DNA from: Volvariella volvacea V23 | Taxonomy: Eukaryota > Basidiomycota > Agaricomycetes > Agaricales > Pluteaceae | Length of the DNA: 53,092 nucleotides | Assembly: GCA_000349905.1 (NCBI GenBank) | Contig: KB722775.1 | Coordinates: 114,779 to 167,870 of the forward strand | Direction of reading: 5' to 3' | Shown here: piece after piece, positions 14,052 to 25,473 of the stretch | Layout of the letters: each line of letters opens with the position of its first letter | Position numbering within the stretch: position 1 is the stretch's first letter | Made by a program: the position numbers and the translations under genes | Notes under the pieces: model-generated | Database searches by the model: none | What the model was told of the DNA's origin: nothing | What the model saw: the letters and a program-made list of their open reading frames with translations, nothing else

Positions 14052-15299
14052 CTGTGGGTGTAGGGCAATAAGTGGTCCAGTTCAAGGGACTTATATACCA
14101 AGAAAAGTAGTAGTGATGGACAGTAACGCGGATGTATTAATGAATTCGCATTATTATGGAGCTTACCAACGCGTACCAAGGCTCTGCATCAGAGACAGAT
14201 GGATAAGGGCGAGGTGGGGTGTAAAGTACGGGTCGACCATGTCAGCACCGCATTCAAAAAGTAGTTCAGAAGCCTTATTATGAGAACTCCTCATTCCCGA
14301 GAGTGACGGAAAATCGGGAATTTGTAACATCTCAGAAACAAAGGAAAGAAATGCATTAGCTGGTGGCTACAAATAGCTCAAAAGAAGATTGAACCCTATG
14401 CAAGTGTCCTCGAGTAATACATGGCATTATCAGCGAACTATCCAGACGTTAATATTCTGTATAAAGGGTTTACAATGGCGAATGCTAGGTAGCTTAGTGG
14501 TTTATTAACGTATTGTTTATATCATATTGGTTATTATGGTGTACTAACGATTATGATCCACAGCCTAGTTCCACAATGGCCTGCACAACTTGAATAGAAG
14601 GATGAAGGAAATGCATTTGGATAAAGAAGTTGCCGATTTGACGTCGAAGCCTGTCGAAGCTTGGCGCCTAAACTTGATACCGATTCTCCCTAAGTCCCGG
14701 TAAATTATGGGGTTGCGGCACTAGCAACGTGGATGACGGTCCCTATAGGGCAAAAATACGTCCAAAGCTCAAAAAAACAGGTGAGCTCGACCCACCAGGC
14801 TTACAGGCACCTGTGTACCTATTTCGTACTCGCAATTGTTACCCTATCGCTCACTCACGTGAATGCATAGTTGCACACGGCTCTCATACCGCACATATGT
14901 CAGTTAGCATAGCAATTGCAAAGATTCGGTAATGGTGTTCGTTCCTCTACACAACATCCTGCTAGCGGTTGCCTGAATTAAGCTGCAAATAGACAAAGCC
15001 CTGGCTGAAGTTGGTGTGCTCCTGAACTGTGAGTCGACATCCCACAACCTGATTTCCCCTGTAGAGCATTTTTGCCCGGCGATTATGAACTCGCATTTTT
15101 GTGCAATTCAGCGTTGCGACAACACAAATCAGGGCAACACCGGTTGAATAGCAAAGCAAATTGGTAAAGTAAGTGAAAAGAGGTGAGACTAAAAGACCAA
15201 AGATCAGAAATCCAGATGTAGTGCCTAATATAATAAGGCGCTAACCATCTAGACTAGCTGCGAAACAGCATGATGCAAGAAGAAAGATTGGATATGTGG
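14052..15299. other. intergenic between copy D and membrane protein gene
   Basis: About 1.25 kb with no supported gene. An AT-rich stretch rich in TTATTA and TATTGT lies around 14490-14550. The open frames here (about 65 codons) are judged accidental. Confidence 0.5.
14091..14097 (-). promoter_or_regulatory. TATA-like box of copy D
   Basis: TATATAA on the minus strand, about 40 nt before the copy D start codon and at the same spacing as in copy A. Confidence 0.45.
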
Positions 15300-16776
15300 C
15301 TAGATGTGTGGGATGTAGTCAGCCCATTTGACACTTTGGAAGGCAGAAGGGGGAAGATTACGAAGGGAAAAAAAGGGTAAGACAAGGAGGGCAATGCGAG
15401 CGGGGATGTACAAGATGGGTCCGACAAAAGCCGCTAGGATGAATACGGGTATAGCAAAAATCCTAATCACATCCCCGAACCTCGGATAGCAATCCTCCCG
15501 CCAATCGAGGACGGCGACCGCAGCAAGAATGGCAGGCTCAACGGTAACAACAAAGGATGATATCCTCCACAAATGGCGTTCAATATGAGTAGAAAATTGA
15601 AAATTCCACCCAATGAGATGGATTCCACCAAAGAGGATGCCGATCAGGGAGGATGAGATAAACATTGCATCATACCCTGCCCTAGGCAAAGACCCACTAT
15701 AATATGAGCCTACACACGTAGGATTTCCGGTGTATTCATGCCCCATCATATGATTCAAAGGAGAAAAGACTGCAAGGAATGGCTTTTTGACCATCCATTT
15801 CCAAAGCGTACCTATAAGTGACTTCCGCCCCATGTCTTTCTTGATTCTCTGCCAAACACCTTCCTTAGACTTCCCCCTCCCCCACGTCCAACCAATCCAT
15901 AGTCCCGAATACCTGTCTGACACTCCAAGGTTATCTTTCGCAATCTTCAGTGGCCCACTTGTCCGACTACCATCCTTCTTGAAGTAGATCGGGTACTCTG
16001 CATTCAACGGCTTGCTCCACCACAAAAAATAAGTGATGATATTCAGCGTCGCAAACGCCAGAGTGACCAACTCTAGTTCTGTGATGACTAGGCCTTGAGC
16101 ATGACGAGCAATGCACTGGACGATGAACCAGGAAGTCTGCATAACAACGAGAACTTTGGAGAGGAAGTCTCCTTTGGCCTTGTCCATTATCTCCTCCCCT
16201 GAGATTGTCGGGAATATAATCCCATTCTTTCTCTTCTCCCCGCCGAGCTCTACGTTGCCATTCTCATCAATGGTGACTACCTTGTACCCACTGCCATCCT
16301 CTCGCATATATCCTCCCATGATGAGAAAGAATGCATGGGTCATCGTCCAGCCATGACTTGCTGTGCCTCGCTCAGTCCCATTACTGATCCAATCGAGTGT
16401 CACATACCCCGGTACTGTTTGGTAATCTTCGACGCAACAAATCGCTGCTGCATAGCCATCATAATGACAGCCTCAGGAGCCAGCAATGCATAAAAACAAG
16501 TCTTGACTTTTTGCCACATCTTCTCCCTCTTTGACGCACGCCTATCCGGGATGTTGGGGTGAATGGCAACATACGTGCACACGAAAATGGTCCCAAGGCA
16601 ATTCCAAATAGTTCTGATGTCGATCGAATCTTGGATGGGTCGCGGATACAATCCGATACAGCGATGAATGCGTTTAAGATAGGGGATGTGGGTAGCACTG
16701 GACTCTCGGGTGGTAAAGAGACGGGATGAGCGAGTGTGCGTGAGAGGAGGAACACGAAGAGTGTTCCTAGAAGCAT
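15300..16776 (-). CDS. multi-pass membrane protein, uncharacterised
   Basis: The start at 16776 gives a hydrophobic, signal-peptide-like N-terminus (MLLGTLFVFLLSRTLAHP). Then come WNCLGTIFVCTYVAIHPNIP, the membrane-proximal ALLAPEAVIMMAMQQ, and a long exon with SWFIVQCIARHAQGL, ELVTLAFATLNIITYFLWW and three or more hydrophobic segments towards the C-terminus. This arrangement is common in hypothetical membrane proteins of Agaricomycetes; no function is known to me. The reading frame changes near 16,640 (between the SDCIRDP and DIRTIWN stretches) where I find no intron with compatible phase. The gene therefore either has a small frameshift there or a non-standard junction. Another frame shift lies near 16,400, where a short intron may join KITKQY to TLDWISNG. 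Confidence 0.65.
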
Positions 16777-17270
16777 TGCTGTAGATGTGGAGGATCTTCA
16801 AGACGTGAATGTGGCGAAAGATTGGATGCGCGTCCCAAAAAGTACTCGCTCTAGGCACGTGTAGACTAGGCGCTAAACCCTGATACAGATAGCTTCGCTC
16901 GGGTGGCGTAAAAAGTTGCGTGCACCTGTAATAAACGCTGAATACCGGTTATGGGTGCCGCCAAGAATGGCGATGAGCATATTGAAAAATTTGGGCGGGT
17001 TAGAATGGAAACGTTAATTGAAACAGATTGTGGAATCGAGGCTCTGAGTGAGGAGAAGCAAGTATCGCGTAAAAAAGACGTGAATTGGACTACCAAAAAT
17101 GAGGCCATGCCGGATGTTAGACACTGTCAAGAAGTTTGATGCAAGTGTCATCCAACTGGCGGTTCTATAGCTTACAATTCATTAATATTCATTCGTCATT
17201 GTTAAAAACAAATCTGGATCAGCCGTACAGAATATATGCACAGGAAGGAAATGCGTAGCAGTTAGATCCC
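16777..17270. other. spacer between membrane protein and copy E
   Basis: Contains the 5' flank of the membrane protein gene and the 3' flank of copy E. Small antisense frames at 16866-17139 have no recognisable motif. Confidence 0.45.
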
Positions 17271-18612
17271 TTAAGCCCAAATCTTTGCCGCAATCCTGAT
17301 CTCTTCGGGAAGGCTCTCCACCAATGATAACTTCTTGGTTTCTGTAAATTCCACACCGAGCTGCTTCAGGCGCTGAGGAACAGCATACGAATTGCCGCCG
17401 AAAACGGTAAATAGCACTTGAAAATCGCAATAGGGATAACACGATTTGTTAGATGAATTCATTCAAATCTAGGAAGAGATGCATACTGTCTGGAATAGAT
17501 GCCCGTAGCTCAGGCGGGGCGGGTGTAGACCCAGGTTGTGATACCAGTCCGAGGTCATAGAGGATCTAAGCAGAACTTTTAACTCGATCTAAGTCTCATT
17601 TTGTCATCTAGCACGTACGTTCCCTACGATATCTTGAATCTCTTTAGCAGAAGCTCCGGCTTCAAAGTCCTCGCCTGCAAAGTCTGCAAGTATTTCCTTT
17701 AGTAAGCCTCTTGACGAGACTTGATACACACAATCACTTACACAACCCTTGAGCCCCTGTTCCCGCAGTTCCATCGAGAGCACCTCTGAGCATGGCAATC
17801 AGAGAAGCAGCAACATCTTTTACGTGGATCGCAGGAAGAACATTATGACCTGGGCCAAGGGTGACAGCGCGCCCAGCTGCCTTGGCAAAGTTGAAATAAA
17901 GTCTGAATGCGAGTGTAATAGGTTGCGGTTCTGATACCGATGTAATCATTGATAACAATTAGAAATAGCAGGAAGCCCTAACAAGTAGTCATACTTACCG
18001 CGACCAATACCGTAGATCCACCCCGGGAACAGGATCAGCGTCTTGACAGGGTTCTCCTTGCGTTCACCCGCAGCCACAACGGCTTTATTAGGCGCTAGAT
18101 TAGCGCTCGTTGGAGGGAGATCGTCAAGACTGAAAGACGAATCAATGTATTTTGGGATCTTCGACTTTTCTACGACTTGACCATCAGCCCCGTCGCTCAG
18201 TACACCGTAGCCCGATATATGGAGGTAAATCGGAGGGTTTCCCGGTCGTTGTTTGGACGCATCCTCGAGGCCAGACAGAATAGCTGATATTTACTTGAAT
18301 GGGTTAATCTATAGAATCTAATATATGCGGCTTACCGTCAATGAACTCTCCTCCAGCAGATATAGCATTCACACTGATATCAGCTTTTGAAACTTGATCA
18401 CGAATCAGCTCTAGATCGTCCGAAGTTCCCTCAACGACAGAAAGATTCGGGTTAAGTCGGGTGAGGGAAGCCTTGCGCTGATCTGTTGCGTTTCGTACAA
18501 GGGCGACGACATGGATGTTGGGGAACTGGTCTTTCAAATGGGCAAGAAACTCGGCGCCGACATAGCCAGTCGCTCCAAGGAGGAAGAGTTTGCCAGAATA
18601 CGATGTTGACAT
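17271..18612 (-). CDS. NAD(P)-binding NmrA/epimerase-like protein, copy E
   Basis: Fifth array member, B/C/F/G subclass. It starts MSTSYSGKLFLLGATGYVG; an in-frame ATG eight codons upstream is rejected because the MSTSYSG start is shared by the other copies. It continues VVALVRNATDQRK, VVEGTSDDLEL and KADISVNAIS, then the YLHISGYGVLSD strand, FPGWIYGIGRG, AKAAGRAVTLGPGHN and GALDGTAGTGAQG. It ends GVEFTETKKLSLVESLP and KIWA. The last intron uses GTATGC and a TTTTCAAG acceptor, giving IPDMLFTVFGGN. A TATAAAGG box is 44-51 nt upstream. The frame appears open. Confidence 0.84.
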
Positions 18613-19354
18613 GGTGGAATTAATATGAGGTATCATTTGTGCGATTCATGGGATTCCTTTATATCATTCTTGAGGTTCAGGTGACCTAGATTCGTAAACA
18701 GTATGACCTGATGATCTCTCAGCCTAGATTCTTGTCATTCTTGAGAAATGATCAGAAAAGGGCGCACCTCTGCGCACCTGCCACTCCAAGTGCTTCCGGG
18801 TGACTAAACCACGCTTTTCTAGTTTGTTGAGGGTCTCGATTTCCGACGGGTACTCGTCCAATTTGAGGAAGTTGTTCAAGGAAACCTGGAGGTGTACTAG
18901 TAGATGACGCGTTTCAACACCCGAAACAACTTCATTTGACTCGGTGTTATCTCCATCACCCTGCTATCATAATCTTGACCCTTTATCAGGTGCATCCTTC
19001 GTGGTCTCGTCCCCCCTTTCGACCGGTGGGTGGTCCTGAACTATTCCGAAGGGGATTGTAGTGGCCTTCGCTGCCGTACGCCCTGGCAACGCTCAGTCAT
19101 TGAATGAGCACTGCGCTATGAAGTAGAGCTGCATGACGTGCTGGTGGTGTAAGACTGAGAGTAGGGACGGAGTTGAAATTGCCGAGATCTGCCCGACGCG
19201 TCGGTGCACCCTCAACTCCACGCCCCCGCCCTCGGATATGTATGACCAAATTCACCTACTACAATATTACACATCTGTTCAAATACAATACACGAAGAGA
19301 TAACAAGACCTAATCATCGATTACGCTATTGATGTCTACCTTCCTTCCCAACGT
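18613..19354. other. intergenic between copies E and F
   Basis: 742 bp holding the copy E promoter and the copy F 3' flank. I see no gene. Confidence 0.5.
18656..18663 (-). promoter_or_regulatory. TATA-like box of copy E
   Basis: TATAAAGG on the minus strand, 44-51 nt before the copy E start codon. Confidence 0.45.
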
Positions 19355-20693
19355 TCACGCCCATTCTTTCGCCGCAATCTTAATCTCCTCGGGAAGACTT
19401 TCCAACAGCGAAGTCTTCTTCGTTTCTGTAAACTCTACCCCAAGTTTCCTCAAACGCTCTGGGATCCCGTATGCATTACCACCAAAGATTGACCAGGGGT
19501 CTGTCGTGTCAATGTCAGTAAACGTTCCCATTCGCTGCGATGCAGCGGAAACAAACGTACCCTCTGGAATAGACTGACGTAGCTGAGGCGAGGCGGGCTG
19601 AGAACCCCGTTGTGATACCAAACCAAGCTCATAAAGGGTCTACAAAGTATACCCTCAGTCGTTGATCGGGGTGGAGGTGATACTCAATGGCACCTACGTT
19701 TCCAGTAACATCCATTATGTCCTTGAGGGTGACTGCAGTTTCAATATCTTGGCCGGCGAAGTCTATGAGACGCTCAGTGAACTAGCAAGCGACACTTTCA
19801 GTAATCTACATACAAATTCCTTGAGCACCTGTTTCTGCTGTTCCGTCGAGAGCACCCCTGATCATGGCGACAATGGAGGTAGCAATGTCCTTCACGTGAA
19901 TGCTACGTGAATGCTAGGAGTAATATTGAGTCCTGGGCCAAGAGTGACAGCGTGCCCAGCCGCCCGAGCTAGGTTGAAAAAGAATCTGAACGCAAGCGTA
20001 ATTTTCTGTGGACCTGATCGCCAAAGGCATCTTACTATTTGACGGAAAATCCTACTAATATTAGAGCATTTACCAGCTCCAACACCATAAATCCAACAAG
20101 GGAATAAAATCGCAGTCTTAATTGGGACGTCCTTTCGTTCACCAGCAGCTACAACAACCTTATTCGACTCGACATGAATGTTTGTCGGAGGGACGTCGTT
20201 GATGTTGAACGTGGAATCGGTGTATTTCGGGCTTTTCTCTCGCTTAACTGGTTCGCCTCCGACGTTGTCGCTGAGAATCCCATAGCCAGAAATGTGAATA
20301 TAGATTGGAGGGTTGCCCGGTCGCTGTTTCGAAGCATCTTCAAGGCCAGCGAGGATTGCTAGCAGAAAATTGAGCGACCGAGTAAGCAATTAAGGGCGTC
20401 ATACACTCACCATCAAGGAATGGACCCTCTCCTCCACTGGCTAAGTTAACCGTTATATCGGCTTGCAAAGTTTGTTCACGAATAACCGTCGTGTCGGACA
20501 AAGAACCTTCGACGACCGACGCGTTTGGATATAACTGGGTGAGAGAGGCTTTGCGTTCAACAGTTGCATTGCGCAGAAGCGCGACGACATAGACATCAGG
20601 GTATTGTTCCTGCAATTTGAGGAGGAATTCGGCGCCAACATAACCAGCGCCTCCAAGGAGGAACAGCTTGCCGGAGTACGAGGAAGTCGACAT
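19355..20693 (-). pseudogene. NAD(P)-binding NmrA/epimerase-like protein, copy F, frameshifted
   Basis: Sixth array member, same subclass as B, C, E and G. It starts MSTSSYSGKLFLLGGAGYVG and has VVALLRNATVERK, KLQEQYPDV and the YIHISGYGILSDN strand. FPCWIYGVGAG, ARAAGHAVTLGPGLN, GALDGTAETGAQG and a C-terminal GVEFTETKKTSLLESLP ending in KEWA are also present. Within the highly conserved PSIHVKD segment, an 11-bp unit (ACGTGAATGCT on the plus strand) is present twice in tandem at 19894-19904 and 19905-19915. Relative to its six sisters this adds 11 bases, shifts the frame and gives a TGA a few codons later. The exons downstream otherwise remain well conserved, so the lesion looks recent. The truncated product would keep the Rossmann half only. 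Confidence 0.8.
19894..19915. repeat. 11-bp tandem duplication in copy F
   Basis: Two perfect adjacent copies of ACGTGAATGCT. On the coding (minus) strand this repeats the codons for the SIHV segment. The sister genes have one copy. Confidence 0.85.
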
Positions 20694-22784
20694 GATAGTA
20701 GTATTTGGGAGATGTGCGTCGGTGTCTTTGTGAGTGCTGAGCAATGTTCGATCGCCCATCTTATATCCTTCAGCTTGTCTAATCTCCATGAATTCTGGGT
20801 GTTTTTTAATATGGTAAAACATGGCGATTGCTCAGCTCTCATGAGGTGCTCTCGCAGTTTTTAGGACCGCGTTTGGAGCTGTCGCTTTATAGATAGGACA
20901 TCGTCCTCTCCCATGGATTCTGGGGGTGCTGACACAGATTGTATATTGATTTGAGCTTTGATTGATGTATAGGAAAGTCACCAATCCACGTCCTGTGGGC
21001 CTGAGCTCTACTAATGGGCGTAACGTCACCTTCCTTCCGGAGCGGGGGAGTAACCGACTTACCGTCCGCGCCCACTAATCCCTCATACTGCTAACACTAA
21101 ACTCGCAACGGGGAGATACCGAGGGTGGCGACAGGTGGGTGGGTTCTAAGCTCTGCGAACTTAGTCAACCACAAGGGATGGGAGCCCCTGTTTGCGTGAG
21201 GCCGCTTAGCTCATCACGTACCTCCCTCTTCAACGCCCCTCATCGCCAGCTGACCCAACGATTTTTTTGTCGAACCCTAAAGTGCTGCGACGCCGCCTCC
21301 ACCCCAGGTACCCTCCTTACCTCCACCATCTCTGTTTCTCTCAACATCACCAAGCCACACCCGAATTTCTCATGGCGGTCCAAAATACATTGGGGATTCT
21401 TGGGAATTCCTGGCGGATGGGGCTCCGATTGGAAGGTTGAAGGGCATTACTGTAAGCGTCGTGGGTCGGATCCATGCTGGAATCGTTGGGTAGGGAACAT
21501 GTGGCATCAATCAGAGGGTGCCCTAACAATTGCTGAGGTTGGAAAGAGGCGCCCAAGGGGGAGCTGGGGAACTTTATGGGGTGGCCCGATTAACAAGGGC
21601 CTTTTGACAAAACTCATCCATCAACAACCCACAACCCTGTAACCTGCTGGGACCTTGTACCCACCTTGCAGATCTTAGATTTGACGAAAAATCATTGGTC
21701 TTGTCTGCTGCAGGAATCAGAATAGGGTGTGATGATCCGTGTAAGGAACGAAAATTTGGGTGGGGGATGGTTGGTGCCGTGGGGAGGGGGAGCCCGTTAC
21801 TTTGAGCATATTTTATAATGGTGCGTCGACTAGTTGACGAGTATGCAGTTGCAAAGCCCCCAAGCAGGAGTTAGTTCTCTTCCTAAATACAAGTCAGCAC
21901 AACTTCGGCCTTCAATATCCCGCTGGCCGGTGCTGGTGATGTACGCCGGATGGACGTCTCGCTCCGTCTTCAGGTCCTTGCATCACCATGAAAAGGCTCA
22001 TCGGACGGGGGACCGATTTTCAATAGCATACCAAGCCTTTTTTTGGGCAGCAAAAGGGCGTGTTCCGCCGGTGTATACAGTCGTCGGACCTACTCCGGGA
22101 GTCTGCTTGCTTCGGCCGTCGGTTACATCGTAGCAACACCATGGCAAGAGCATTGCCTCGTACCTACAACCCGCCATTGTAGATACTCATCTCTTGATGC
22201 AACACCCACACTGCAGGCTTACAAACACCTAAGGATTGCGAACGGAATGGCCACGTTCAGGTAATTCCATGTCCTTTCCGAGGTTCAATAGGGCGTGTCT
22301 TATCGCCTACCAATGACAGTAGAGTGGGTCGGTGAGGAGGTCCATGTCCAATCCGTTGGAAATTTCGTTAACGCGTGACGCTACTACAACCCCTTCGGAG
22401 CATAGAGTTGCTAGGTTTACTGGCGTCTAGCCTCTCTTATTTCTCATCGGCATGCAAGTACCCAACCAGTCAGCGGATCATATGGTGTAAGCTTCCCCGC
22501 TTCACTGTATCTCATCGAATCTCTTGGGTGACGAAGCCCAAAAAAATTGAAAGGAACGACAGGATCAAATGGGGAAGAAATATGCCTCCGACCCCCCTGT
22601 TCCCCTCTAGATTGTTCGTTTGGTTATCGGAATGGATTCTGATGTGACTCTTGTCCTCATGCGAAAGAGCATAAAAAGGAAGGGTGTGGTGTGTGCATCC
22701 CCTATCATCCACCCACCTTCACATCGCAGTTGGCGATTTTCAAAAAGTAGACCACCCGCTTGCCTCTATACCCCATCGTCGACA
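20694..22784. other. long intergenic region
   Basis: About 2.1 kb between the start of copy F and the aminotransferase. The longest frame (167 codons at 21139-21642 on plus) is rich in Ser, Gly and Trp without domain signals and overlaps an antisense frame. The last 300 bases carry the aminotransferase promoter, with AT-rich and pyrimidine tracts. No gene is supported. Confidence 0.45.
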
Positions 22785-24455
22785 ATGGCCAGCTACACCG
22801 TCCTTCCACCAGAGTTCTACAACGACGTCATCTCTCACGAGGCGGCAACGCGCCGGCCATCAACTAGTGAGTAGACGTTGTCCAACGCGTCCAAGTACTC
22901 AGCCCATGCATTACACCGTACAGTCCGCGACTTCTTCCATCTCGAGTTGAAGCCCGGCATGTTGGGCATGTTGGCCGGTAAACCCAACGAGTCCACCTTC
23001 CCCGTCACCGGTCTCTCCTTCAAAATGAAAACCGGTCCCAACCCCGGAGACGAAACCACCATCGAGCTCACTCCCTCTGAGCTGACCCTAGGCTTGCAAT
23101 ACGACGGTGCCGCCGGTCACCCTCTGTTCGTCGAGTGGGTCAAGAATCTCGTTTTGCGACTTCACGGACGAGATGCGGGGATTGGCGGGGAGAGCCCAGA
23201 GGGATTGGGACTATGCATGGGAGCGGGAAGTCAAGATCTGATGTACAAGGCGATCCACGCGCTTGTCAATCCCGGCGATTCCGTTTTCGTCGAGGCCCCA
23301 ACGTACCCGTGAGTGATTCACTTGGCTAATTTTATACCTCGGACGTTCTCTGATTGGACGGAAATTTCCATGCGTGTAACAGAGGATCGATACCCATTCT
23401 TGCTAGCCTGAACTGCAATGTTATTGAGCTTGATTCGGATGCAGAGGGTCTGGTACCCAGCCACCTAAGATCAGTGCTTGAGAACTGGCCTGCTGGTAAA
23501 CCCTACCCCAAAATTCTGTATACTGTACCGGTAAGTGTGTCGTATATTCTGTCCGCATTAAAGTGCACAAAAACTAATTTATGTTCGTAGTACGGATGCA
23601 ACCCTTCCGGAGCAACAATCCCGATAGAGAGACGACGCGAAGTCTTGGAACTCTCGCGCAAATACAAGTTCATCATCTTGGAAGATGACCCGTACTATCA
23701 CCTCCACTACCTTGAATCCGAACAGCCACCCTCTTACCTCGCGCTTGAAAAGTTGGAGGGCGGTGAGGTAGGCCGCGTCGTCAGGCTCGACAGCTTTAGC
23801 AAGGTGCTCGCGGGTGGTCTACGCCTCGGTTGGATCACTGCTCCCCAACCGATTTTGAGGGTCATCATGTTCCACGTAAGTCGTTTCTCGTCTCGACTAA
23901 TCGACTTACTAACTCGTATTTCAAACCATAGCTGGGTGTTACAACCCTGCAAACCGCTTCACCATCTCAAATAATTGCCTACAAGATCCTCTCCACCTGG
24001 GGAATCGACGGCTTCCTCGAAAGCACCCGTCGAACGGCCGACTTCTACAAAACCAAGCGCGAAACCTTCGATCGTGCTCTCAAGAAGCACCTTGGCGAAC
24101 TCGCCGAGTGGTCCAGTCCCAAGGCTGGCTTGTTCTTCTGGTATGCTTTCATCTCATACCCCCGTACCCCCAGCCACTTAAATTGTTTTCACTATCCAGG
24201 GTAAAACTCAAGCTTCCACCAACACCAGAGTGTCCAGAAGGCGACGCCGACCGCTTCGTGCGCAGCAAGGCTATCCCCAACCTCGTCATTTTGCTCCCTG
24301 GTCAAGCGTTCTTCTATAGCGAGAAAAAGTCTCCCTACGTTCGTTTCTCCTTCTCCACATTGGATGAGGAGCGTGTCGATATTGCACTTGGCCGTCTGGC
24401 AGACCTACTAAGACAGGATTGGGACGAGTACAAGGCCAAGTGCCTGCCGAATTGA
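22785..24455 (+). CDS. PLP-dependent aromatic/2-aminoadipate-type aminotransferase
   Basis: Fold-type I aminotransferase, related to yeast Aro8/Aro9 and LysN-type enzymes that transfer amino groups between aromatic amino acids or 2-aminoadipate and 2-oxoglutarate. Exons are 22785-22866, 22924-23308, 23383-23530, 23591-23875, 23932-24140 and 24200-24455, giving 454 residues. Key motifs in order are PGMLGMLAGKPN, GAGSQDLMYKA (cofactor phosphate region), PYGCNPSGATI, ILEDDPYYHLHY (Asp to the pyridine nitrogen, Tyr to O3'), and DSFSKVLAGGLRLGW with the Schiff-base lysine and a phosphate-binding arginine. Near the C-terminus, YVRFSFST contains the arginine that usually binds the substrate carboxylate. 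The length is normal for the family. The exact substrate cannot be read from the sequence. It looks like a functional housekeeping gene. Confidence 0.93.
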
Positions 24456-24615
24456 AGCAGGTGTAGTTACCCGGTCATCATTAATGTTATTAGCCACGGT
24501 CATACATAGGGGTGTATATAGATTGAGTACATATCATAATAGTTAGCCTCAGTGCAACATTAGACTGATCATGAGAAATGGGGAGAAATGGGCTGGCAGT
24601 GAGTAGCAAAAGATT

Positions 24616-24708
24616 TGACAACAGTGGGATTCGAACCCACGCCCTTTCGGACCAGATAGGGGAAACCCAACCTGATTCTGGCGCCTTAGACCACTCGGCC
24701 ATATTGCC
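24616..24708 (-). tRNA. tRNA-Leu (CAG), intron-containing
   Basis: The minus strand reads a class II tRNA beginning GGCAATATGGCCGAGTGG. The D-stem is GCC/GGC, and the anticodon stem CCAGA pairs with TCTGG. The loop is A-T-CAG-G, then a 13-nt insertion (TTGGGTTTCCCCT) at the canonical position one base 3' of the anticodon, then A. A long variable arm (TCCGAAAGGGC) and the T-arm GTGGG-TTCGAAT-CCCAC follow. The acceptor pairs include two G-U wobbles. Spliced length is about 80 nt. A short T-run (TCTTTTG) follows the 3' end on the minus strand, consistent with Pol III termination. The long variable arm and CAG anticodon identify leucine. Confidence 0.92.
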
Positions 24709-25473
24709 TTGGTACCTAGTACTACCCGGTGCACATCATGACTGCTCCATTCAAGGATGATCACCGATATAGTGAGTACGCCGACGATGCACCTAACGAC
24801 ATCTAAGTTTATCTGGCTGCGTACCGCTATATTTAGCCTGCCACACTATTGAATTCGGCCCTTGACTGGATGTGGGCTAACTTGATTTACGTTTATAATC
24901 CAAGACCTATGGGGCAAAATCTTGTTTGACATAATCGCTTGAAGGGAAGGAGGTTTTGGGGTGAAAGTCTGAGTTTGAGCTTGTGATCTGCTGTGAACGA
25001 TGGTCATCAGCTGGGCAGCGTGAACTGGTGAGCAAGCAGCTGGGCCTTCCAAAAAGCGTGTATGTTACGGCGTTCACCAGCCAATCATTATTCGAGACCG
25101 TCCGATCATCCGATTTTTTTCACTTACGGAAGATGTAAATAGTCGGAGGGTCCAGATTTTTGCCTGGAAATAGGATTGTTGCGAGACTTTTTAAAAAAAT
25201 TGGGTGCGTTTTGGCGATTTTTCAGGGCATTTTGGGACAGAAAGAGGGGCAGAAACGAACGACAACGGCAGAAATAAAAAGTGCAAAAAAGATAGCTTGG
25301 CCGGCGAAGACGTGCCCCTCCAAATTCCTGGACCTGTAATTCTGTCCCTAACTCATCCTAGTCACCTCATTCCAACTTGGTCGCTTACTCCATCTGCATT
25401 ACTATACCTACAAAAGGACTCTTCCCCTCCTGTCCCCTCTTTCGACCCATACTTTACCCCCATCTCATCACCA
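24709..25473. other. intergenic between tRNA-Leu and EMG1
   Basis: Contains the upstream region of the tRNA and the EMG1 promoter/leader, with A/T-rich tracts at 25100-25200 and a long pyrimidine-rich leader just before the start. The EMG1 frame is open back to about 25204 but has no ATG there. Confidence 0.5.

Noticed and set aside
16866..17108. 80-codon minus-strand frame as an upstream exon of the membrane protein.
   Set aside because: The downstream frame at 16776 already supplies a good signal-like N-terminus and no matching splice sites join the two.
21139..21642. 167-codon open frame upstream of the aminotransferase.
   Set aside because: No recognisable motif, overlapped by an antisense frame, no intron signals that extend it.
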